Source: Pseudomonadota bacterium
GTDB lineage: Bacteria; Pseudomonadota; Alphaproteobacteria; Kiloniellales; JACOMY01
Length of the DNA stretch: 64,000 bases
NCBI GenBank assembly: GCA_029781795.1
Contig: JAKOWB010000366.1
Location: 1 to 64,000 of the forward strand
Direction of reading: 5' to 3'
The position numbers and the translations under genes were made by a program. This document shows, in pieces, positions 58,650 to 64,000 of this stretch. A model generated the notes under the pieces. The model saw only the letters and a list, made by a program, of their open reading frames with translations, had not been told where the DNA came from and made no database searches. The stretch's first letter is position 1. Every line of letters begins with the position of its first letter.

Positions 58650-59738
58650 CTAGCGCCGACGCCGGATCTTGAGCTCGGCCAGGCGCGCGGCGAGCTGCTC
58701 CAGCTCCTTGCGCACCTGGTCGAAGAGGAAGCCCAGGGTGAAGAGCCCGGCCAGGTCCTCGGTCGGCAGCGGGCGGGTGACGCCGGCCGTGCGGGCGGCC
58801 TGGAAGGCCTCGTCATAGAGGACGCGCGCGCGATCCACCTCGTCGAGCGACGGCAGCGCCTGCTTGCCGGCGGCGGCATGGGCCAGTGCCAGCATCTGCG
58901 AGTTGACGGCGCGGCTGAGGGCGCGCAGCGGGCCGTCCAGCCGCTCTGACACCGCCGCCGGCCAGGGCCGCTGCATGGCGCGGGCGACGATCGCCAGGTC
59001 GCTGCGCAGGCGGCGCAGCGTGCGTACCAGCGCGTCGGGATCGGCGCCGTCGGTCAGGAAGGCGTTGCGCTCGTGCCGCGCCTCGCGCGCCAGGGTCTCC
59101 AGCCGGCCGAGGCTCTGGCGGATGCGGTCCTGCACCCGGCGCTGCGCCTCGGGCTCCGGCGGGCGTGCCAGGGCGAGGCGCAGGCCGAGCGCCATCTGCC
59201 GCAGCACCTGTCCGGCCGCGGGGCCGAGGCCGGCATGCGCCCGCGCGGGGAAGACCAGCAGCGCCACCGCCACAGCGATGACGCTGCCGATGGCGATGTT
59301 GAGGGCGCGGTGCGTCGCCGCCTCCAGCGCGTGGGCGTGGCCGGGATCGCTCAGCATCACCACCACGGCGGTCACCGGCGCGATGCGGAAGGCCGGCCGG
59401 CCGCTGGCCAGCGGCGAGAGCAGCAGCACGCCCAGCGCCAGCGCCGCCAGGTCGCTCAGCCAGCCATAGAGCACGGCGACGGCGCCGAGGAAGCCGACCG
59501 CGCCGCCGACCAGCGTGCCAACCAGGCGCCAGAGCCCGGCCTCCAGCGAGGCGCCGATGGTGGCCTGCAGCACCAGGATGGCCGAGAGCACCGACCAGTA
59601 GCCCTGGGTCAGCGCGAAGAGCCGCGAGGCCTCGAAGGCCAGGACGGCGGCGATCGTGGCGCGCAGCGCGAAACGCAGCTCGGCGCGGGAGCGGCGGAAG
59701 AAGCCCCGGAGCTGGCGGAGGCGGCGCGGCCACGGCAT
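58650..59738 (-). CDS. FUSC-family (aromatic acid exporter-like) membrane protein
   Basis: 362 residues. About six N-terminal membrane helices (residues 20-165: RFALRATIAAVLAFEASRLFALTQGYWSVLSAILVLQATIGASLEAG, then VGTLVGGAVGFLGAVAVLYGW) match the fusaric acid resistance/aromatic acid exporter half-unit. A cytoplasmic helical part of about 190 residues with many Arg follows. Members export aromatic acids or are untested. The start at 59738 and the stop 4 bp after the NDUFA9-like stop (convergent) frame a single-gene unit after uppP. Confidence 0.82.
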   Translation of the reverse strand: MPWPRRLRQLRGFFRRSRAELRFALRATIAAVLAFEASRLFALTQGYWSVLSAILVLQATIGASLEAGLWRLVGTLVGGAVGFLGAVAVLYGWLSDLAALALGVLLLSPLASGRPAFRIAPVTAVVVMLSDPGHAHALEAATHRALNIAIGSVIAVAVALLVFPARAHAGLGPAAGQVLRQMALGLRLALARPPEPEAQRRVQDRIRQSLGRLETLAREARHERNAFLTDGADPDALVRTLRRLRSDLAIVARAMQRPWPAAVSERLDGPLRALSRAVNSQMLALAHAAAGKQALPSLDEVDRARVLYDEAFQAARTAGVTRPLPTEDLAGLFTLGFLFDQVRKELEQLAARLAELKIRRRR

Positions 59739-59758
59739 GGCCGCGGCAGTCTAGCCGA

Positions 59759-60604
59759 CTAGAAGTGCAGCGTCGCCAGGGTGCCGGAGTAGACCAGCCA
59801 GAGCAGGAAGCCGCCGAGCAGCACGCGGTAGATCACGAAGACGGTGAAGGTCTGCCGCCGGATCCAGGCCATGAGGAAGGAGAGCGAGAAGAGGCCGGCG
59901 AGGAAGGAGAAGCCGATGGTGATGAGGGCGTCGAGCCCGAGCGCCGCCGAGCCCAGCTTGTAGAGCTCCCACGCACCCAGCAGGCCGGCGCCGGCGATGG
60001 TCGGGATGGCCACCAGGAAGGAGAAGCGCGCCGCCTCGGTCCGTTCCATGCCGAGGAAGCGGCCCATGGTCATGGTGATGCCGGCCCGGCTGACGCCGGG
60101 GATCAGCGCCAGCGCCTGCGCCAGGCCGACCAGCAGCGCGTCGGAGACGCCGAGATGCTGCAGCTTGCGGATGGTCATGCCGACCCGGTCGGCCACCAGC
60201 AGCACGATGGCGAAGACAATCTGGGTCCAGCCGATCAGCTCCACCAGGCGCAGGTGCTCGGCGATCACGTCCTCCAGCAGGATGCCGACGAAGCCTGCCG
60301 GGATGGCCGACAGCAGCACCAGGCCCATCAGCTTCGCCCGCGGGTCGCGCCGGCCGACGGCGAAACGCAGGCTGCCGGCGACCATGCCCAGCACGTCGCG
60401 CCAGAAGTAGAGGCAGATGGCGAAGAGCGTGCCGACGTGGCTGGCGATGTCGAGCACCAGCTCCTGCCCGACCCCCAGGTCGACCGGATGGTCGAGCCGG
60501 CCGAAGACCTCCCAGGTGAGGATCAGGTGCGCCGAGGAGGAGATCGGCAGCAACTCGGTCAAGCCCTGGACCGCCGCCAGGATGGCCAGGAAAAGCAACG
60601 GCAC
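59759..60604 (-). CDS. uppP: Undecaprenyl-diphosphatase UppP (BacA family)
   Basis: 281 residues, about eight membrane helices. The catalytic motifs are GLTELLPISSSAHLIL (residues 14-29, Glu-rich first motif) and PGVSRAGITMTMGRFLGMERTEAARFSFLVAIPTIAGA (the PGxSRxG arginine motif). The enzyme removes one phosphate from undecaprenyl diphosphate so the carrier can be reused for peptidoglycan and other envelope sugars. The start is GTG at 60604 with GGAG further upstream. It is divergent from gltD across a 342-bp spacer. Confidence 0.95.
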   Translation of the reverse strand: MPLLFLAILAAVQGLTELLPISSSAHLILTWEVFGRLDHPVDLGVGQELVLDIASHVGTLFAICLYFWRDVLGMVAGSLRFAVGRRDPRAKLMGLVLLSAIPAGFVGILLEDVIAEHLRLVELIGWTQIVFAIVLLVADRVGMTIRKLQHLGVSDALLVGLAQALALIPGVSRAGITMTMGRFLGMERTEAARFSFLVAIPTIAGAGLLGAWELYKLGSAALGLDALITIGFSFLAGLFSLSFLMAWIRRQTFTVFVIYRVLLGGFLLWLVYSGTLATLHF

Positions 60605-60713
60605 GGGCTTGGATGCTCCCCACTCGCGGTCCGGCGCCGATCGCGCGGGACCGGCTGCTTATAGCCAAGAGCCGCCGCGCCGGCCAAATCAAGCGTCCGG
60701 GCGTGACAAGATG

Positions 60714-60729
60714 TGGCAAGGTCAGTGCT
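60714..60729 (+). promoter_or_regulatory. Sigma-54-type (-24/-12) promoter match ahead of gltD
   Basis: TGGCAAGGTCAGTGCT matches TGGCACG-N4-TTGCW with the required GG-N10-GC spacing; differences are A for C in the first block and G for the first T in the second. It points towards gltD, whose start is 218 bp downstream. Nitrogen control through RpoN/NtrC is a reasonable inference for glutamate synthase genes. Confidence 0.5.
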
Positions 60730-60824
60730 TTTTCATAATAGGGCCGACTTGGTACTAAAATTTGTGACTTTATGACCGACTGCCTCGCCCGATACCCCGC
60801 GAGGTAACTTTGCAATCTGAGAAA

Positions 60825-60839
60825 GTCAGTTTTTCTGAC
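60825..60839. promoter_or_regulatory. Inverted repeat in the gltD leader
   Basis: GTCAG and CTGAC flank TTTTT. It lies between the sigma-54-like site and the gltD start. It could be a small hairpin or an operator; the spacing to the start is 107 bp. Confidence 0.3.
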
Positions 60840-60946
60840 CTATCGTACAGAAACTGCGTGCGGGCGGGGCTTTCCTGGTCTATAGCAACCTCGCGAGGGC
60901 GGCCGCCGGCAAGAAGCGACCCGCCTTACCGGCGCGGAGGGGTTCC

Positions 60947-62389
60947 ATGGCCAGCAAGATGCTGAAGTTCGTGCAGCTTGAGCAGCAGCTCCCGGAGAAG
61001 CGGGAGGTGGCGCTGCGCCGCCAGGACTTCCAGGAGATCTACGAGCGCTACAGCGCCCCCAAGGCGGCGGAGCAGGCCAGCCGCTGCTCGCAGTGCGGCG
61101 TGCCCTTCTGCCAGGTGCATTGCCCGGTCAACAACAACATCCCCGACTGGCTGATGCTGACCGCCGAAGGGCGCCTCGAGGAGGCCTACGAGGTCAGCCA
61201 GTCGACCAACAACTTCCCCGAGATCTGCGGGCGGATCTGCCCGCAGGACCGGCTTTGCGAGGGCAACTGCGTCATCGAGCAGGCCGGCCACGGCACGGTC
61301 ACCATCGGCTCGGTCGAGCGCTACATCACCGATACCGCCTTCGAGAAGGGCTGGGTCCGCCCGATCGAGCCGCCCCAGGAGCGCGAGGGCTCGGTCGGCA
61401 TCATCGGCGCCGGGCCGGCCGGCCTGGCCGCCGCCGAGCAGCTCAGGAAGCAGGGCTGGCAGGTGCACGTCTACGACCGCTACGACCGCGTCGGCGGCCT
61501 GCTGATCTATGGCATCCCCAACTTCAAGCTGGAGAAGGAGGTGGTGCTGCGCCGCTGGGAGATGATGCAGCGCAGCAAGATCCACTTCCACATGAACACC
61601 GAGATCGGCCGCGACGTCACCCTGGCCGAGCTGCGCCAGCGCCACGGCGCCGTCCTGATCGCCACCGGCGTCTATCAGGCACGCGATATCAAGGTGCCGG
61701 GCATCGGCCTCGCCAACGTCGTGCCGGCGCTGGACTACCTGGTGGCCAGCAACCGCACCGGCCTCGGCGACAAGGTCGAGGCCTTCGAGTCGGGCGCGCT
61801 GAACGCCGCCGGCAAGAAGGTGGTGGTGATCGGCGGCGGCGACACGGCGATGGACTGCGTGCGCACGGCGGTCCGCCAGGGCGCCAAGGCGGTGCGTTGC
61901 CTCTATCGCCGCGACCGCGCCAACATGCCAGGGTCCCAGCGGGAAGTGGCCAACGCCGAGGAGGAGGGCGTGCAGTTCATCTGGCTGGCCGCGCCCGAGG
62001 CCGTGCTCGGCGACCGCGCCGCCAGCCACGTGCGCGCCGCCAAGGTGCACCTGGGCGTCGCCGATTCCACCGGCCGCCAGACCCCGCAGATCCTCGAGGG
62101 CTCGTCCTTCAACGTCGACGCCGACCTGGTGGTCAAGGCGCTCGGCTTCGATCCCGAGGACCTGCCGGCGCTGTTCGGCGCGCCCGAGCTCGGCGTCACC
62201 CGCTGGGGTACGGTCAAGGTCGACTACCGCACGCTAATGACCAGCCTGGACGGCGTCTTCGCCGCCGGCGACATCGTGCGCGGCGCCTCCCTCGTCGTCT
62301 GGGGTATCCGCGACGGCCGCGACGCCGCCGCCTCGATCGACAGCTACCTCAAGGCCAAGCTGGCTGGCGCGCAGCAGGCGGCGGAGTGA
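60947..62389 (+). CDS. gltD: Glutamate synthase [NADPH] small subunit
   Basis: 480 residues. The N-terminal iron-sulfur part has CSQCGVPFCQVHCPVNNNIPDWL and CGRICPQDRLCEGNC. An FAD site GIIGAGPAGLAAAEQLRKQGW (about residues 149-169) is followed by VGGLLIYGIPNFKLEK, and an NADPH site by VVVIGGGDTAMDCVRTAVRQGAK. GVFAAGDIVRGASLVVWGIRDGRDAA is the final FAD-binding motif. The subunit passes electrons from NADPH to GltB, which makes glutamate from glutamine and 2-oxoglutarate. GGAGGGG lies just upstream of the ATG. Two genes separate it from gltB. Confidence 0.97.
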   Translation: MASKMLKFVQLEQQLPEKREVALRRQDFQEIYERYSAPKAAEQASRCSQCGVPFCQVHCPVNNNIPDWLMLTAEGRLEEAYEVSQSTNNFPEICGRICPQDRLCEGNCVIEQAGHGTVTIGSVERYITDTAFEKGWVRPIEPPQEREGSVGIIGAGPAGLAAAEQLRKQGWQVHVYDRYDRVGGLLIYGIPNFKLEKEVVLRRWEMMQRSKIHFHMNTEIGRDVTLAELRQRHGAVLIATGVYQARDIKVPGIGLANVVPALDYLVASNRTGLGDKVEAFESGALNAAGKKVVVIGGGDTAMDCVRTAVRQGAKAVRCLYRRDRANMPGSQREVANAEEEGVQFIWLAAPEAVLGDRAASHVRAAKVHLGVADSTGRQTPQILEGSSFNVDADLVVKALGFDPEDLPALFGAPELGVTRWGTVKVDYRTLMTSLDGVFAAGDIVRGASLVVWGIRDGRDAAASIDSYLKAKLAGAQQAAE

Positions 62390-62394
62390 CGGCG

Positions 62395-62730
62395 ATGACC
62401 GCGCCTTCGATCCGCGATCAGAACGCTGCGAGCCAGAGCGGGATGGATCGAGCCGTGATCTATCTCGTCAACAAGCACTATGCCTCCCTCGCCATGCTGA
62501 CCTACGTCTGCCTGGGTCTGGTCTTCTACACGCCGGCCGAGGACCTGACGGCCTCCTGGCATGGCCGGAACTGGTGGATGCCGCTGCTGGTGGTCGTCGT
62601 GATCCTGGTCTCCGCCAGCCTTACCTTCCTGATGGCAAGCCGCGGCGCGCCCCTCTGGCGCTGGGTCGCCCGCGGCGTCACCAGCATCCTGCCGGTCCTG
62701 GCGCTTGCCTACCTGCTCTTCCTGCGTTGA
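62395..62730 (+). CDS. Small membrane protein of the glt locus
   Basis: 111 residues. Three hydrophobic helices are visible: about residues 28-46 (YASLAMLTYVCLGLVFY), 62-79 (WWMPLLVVVVILVSASLTFL) and 92-109 (VARGVTSILPVLALAYLLFL). There are no catalytic motifs. It starts 5 bp after the gltD stop and ends 7 bp before the GST gene, so it belongs to the same transcript. No family was recognised, and its link with glutamate synthesis is by position only. Confidence 0.7.
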   Translation: MTAPSIRDQNAASQSGMDRAVIYLVNKHYASLAMLTYVCLGLVFYTPAEDLTASWHGRNWWMPLLVVVVILVSASLTFLMASRGAPLWRWVARGVTSILPVLALAYLLFLR

Positions 62731-62737
62731 GGCCACC

Positions 62738-63355
62738 ATGCTCACCCTCCACGACTTCCTCGACAGCGGCAACGGCTACAAGGTGCGCCTGGTGCTGGCG
62801 CAGCTCGGCCTGCCCTACAAGCTGGTCGAGCACGACATCCTGCAGGGCGCGACGCGCACGCCGATCTTCCTGTCGAAGAACCCGAACGGCCGCATCCCGA
62901 CGCTGGAGCTGGAGGACGGCACTTTCCTCGCCGAATCCAACGCCATCACCTTCTACCTGGCGCGCGACAGCCACCTCTGGCCTGAGGACAAGCTGGCGCA
63001 GGCGCAGGTGCTGCAGTGGATGTTCTTCGAGCAGTACAGCCACGAGCCCTATGTCGCCGTGCTGCGCGCCTGGAAGCACGTCGGCTTCGGCACCACGCCC
63101 GAGCGCCTGGCACGCGTGCCGGAGCTGGAGCAGAAGGCCTATGCCGCGCTCGGCGTGATGGAGGGGCACCTGCGCACGCGGGCCTTCTTCGTCGGCGAGC
63201 GCTACAGCCTCGCCGACATCGCGCTCTATGCCTACACGCACGTCGCCGAGGAAGGCGACCTGTCGCTCTCGGCCTATCCCAACATCCGGGCCTGGCTGGC
63301 GCGCGTCGCCGCCGAGCCCGGCCATGTCCCCATCACCTATCGCCCCGCCGCGTGA
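62738..63355 (+). CDS. Glutathione S-transferase family protein
   Basis: 205 residues. The thioredoxin-like half has LTLHDFLDSGNGYKVRLVLAQLGLPYKLVEHDIL, then NPNGRIPTLELEDGTFLAESNAITFYLAR with the cis-Pro (RIPTL) and the glutathione-binding ES pair. The all-helical C-terminal half contains FFVGERYSLADIALYAYTHVAEEGDLSLSAYPNIRAWLARV, the usual hydrophobic-core motif. The GSH-activating residue would be Ser11 or a nearby residue. ATG 62738 fits the domain start. The gene sits inside the glt operon, 8 bp before gltB, an unusual location. Confidence 0.9.
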   Translation: MLTLHDFLDSGNGYKVRLVLAQLGLPYKLVEHDILQGATRTPIFLSKNPNGRIPTLELEDGTFLAESNAITFYLARDSHLWPEDKLAQAQVLQWMFFEQYSHEPYVAVLRAWKHVGFGTTPERLARVPELEQKAYAALGVMEGHLRTRAFFVGERYSLADIALYAYTHVAEEGDLSLSAYPNIRAWLARVAAEPGHVPITYRPAA

Positions 63356-63363
63356 GACCAGCC

Positions 63364-64000
63364 ATGACCATCATCGACAAGCAGGCCGCCGCCAACGCTC
63401 TCGTCGCCCAGCAAGCCGAGGAGGCAGAGCGCCTCGCCGCCGGCGGGCTCTACGATCCGAGGGACGAGCATGACGCCTGCGGCGTCGGCCTCGTCGCCTC
63501 GATCGACGGCAAGCCGCGCCGCGAGGTGGTGGAGGCTGCCATCGCCGCGCTGAAGGCCGTGTGGCACCGCGGCGCGGTCGACGCCGACGGCAAGACCGGC
63601 GACGGCGCCGGCATCCACGTGCAGATCCCGCAGGAGTTCTTCCGCGAGCACGTCAGCCGCACCGGCCACCGCCCGGCCGACGGACGCATCGGCGTCGGCA
63701 TGACCTTCCTGCCGCGCACCGACTTCGCCGCGCAGGAGCGCTGCCGCATCATCGTCGAGCGCGAGATCCTGAACTTCGGCTACTCGATCTACGGCTGGCG
63801 CCAGGTGCCGATCGACACCTCGGTGATCGGCGAGAAGGCCAACGCGACGCGCCCCGAGATCGAGCAGATCATGATCGCCAATTCGCGCGGCGTGACCTCG
63901 CAGCAGTTCGAGATCGACCTCTTCATCATCCGCCGCCGCATCGAGAAGGCGGTGGAGCAGGAATCGATCAAGGACTTCTACATCTGCTCGCTCAGCGGCC
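63364..64000 (+). CDS. gltB: Glutamate synthase large subunit (partial)
   Basis: The first 212 residues are in the window; the gene continues past the right end. After a propeptide of 38 residues, C39 in DEHDACGVGLVASIDGKPRR is the catalytic N-terminal Cys of the class II glutamine amidotransferase domain, exposed by self-cleavage. KAVWHRGAVDADGKTGDGAGIHVQIP and IGVGMTFLPR are also family sequence. The domain frees ammonia from glutamine for transfer to 2-oxoglutarate. It starts 8 bp after the GST stop. Confidence 0.97.
   Translation, partial: MTIIDKQAAANALVAQQAEEAERLAAGGLYDPRDEHDACGVGLVASIDGKPRREVVEAAIAALKAVWHRGAVDADGKTGDGAGIHVQIPQEFFREHVSRTGHRPADGRIGVGMTFLPRTDFAAQERCRIIVEREILNFGYSIYGWRQVPIDTSVIGEKANATRPEIEQIMIANSRGVTSQQFEIDLFIIRRRIEKAVEQESIKDFYICSLSG

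Larger units (their letters stand above)
60605..60946. other. Spacer between uppP and gltD
   Basis: No gene is seen. The middle part (60705-60850) is AT-richer than the surroundings. It holds the sigma-54-like site at 60714-60729, an inverted repeat at 60825-60839 and a CCTCGCGAGG palindrome at 60889-60898 just before the gltD ribosome site. Upstream signals for uppP may also lie here. Confidence 0.5.

Overview
The window is a GC-rich chromosomal segment. It most likely comes from an alphaproteobacterium, plausibly of the Rhodospirillales, but the genus cannot be named. The evidence is the order kdsD-lptC-lptA-lptB-rpoN-hpf-ptsN, an NDUFA9-like gene, a glutamate synthase locus and a holdfast-anchor-like (CsgG/HfaB) locus. 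About 50 genes, one tRNA-Arg(CCG) and several repeats or palindromes can be supported. No phage, transposase or CRISPR array was seen.

Region by region. 1-12.7 kb is a peptide/amino-acid scavenging area: a DppBC-type ABC importer with its binding protein, a divergent GntR/UTRA regulator, a proline-iminopeptidase-like hydrolase, a DUF3604-type PHP-like protein, a zinc-ribbon cyclase-ATPase-TPR regulator, an esterase and an M19 dipeptidase. Two nearly identical AT-rich palindromes, one in the SBP/GntR spacer and one upstream of the DUF3604 gene, suggest one regulon. 12.7-17.3 kb holds small secreted or disordered proteins, an oxygenase-like protein, a zinc-ribbon protein and an ATP-grasp-like protein.

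17.3-28.3 kb is the most unusual part. On the minus strand, in order of transcription, are a HAL/PAL-fold protein that has lost its MIO triad, a class III cyclase-ATPase-TPR protein, YcaO and TfuA (these three joined by ATGA stop-start overlaps), a thermolysin-like metallopeptidase with two small unknown proteins, an alpha/beta hydrolase, and a 35-residue peptide whose leader has the residue spacing of a lasso-type leader. YcaO and TfuA partners are known to install thioamides or azol(in)es in peptides, so this may be an undescribed RiPP-type or protein-modification system. The substrate is not proven.

28.5-40.2 kb encodes a surface structure: a FecR-domain protein, two giant secreted repeat proteins, a CsgG/HfaB-like outer-membrane lipoprotein, an HfaA-like secreted protein and a peptidoglycan-binding protein. 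40.7-50.6 kb contains the tRNA, a GFA enzyme, a 1897-residue DUF4062-STAND-WD40 protein, a lipoprotein lipase overlapping an ABC ATPase, a sulfotransferase and a small zinc-finger protein.

50.6-64 kb is housekeeping: nitrogen PTS (ptsN), ribosome hibernation (hpf), sigma-54 (rpoN), lipopolysaccharide export (lptBAC, kdsD), an RNase D-like exonuclease, an NDUFA9-like protein, a FUSC transporter, uppP, and gltD - membrane protein - GST - gltB. A good sigma-54-type promoter match lies ahead of gltD.
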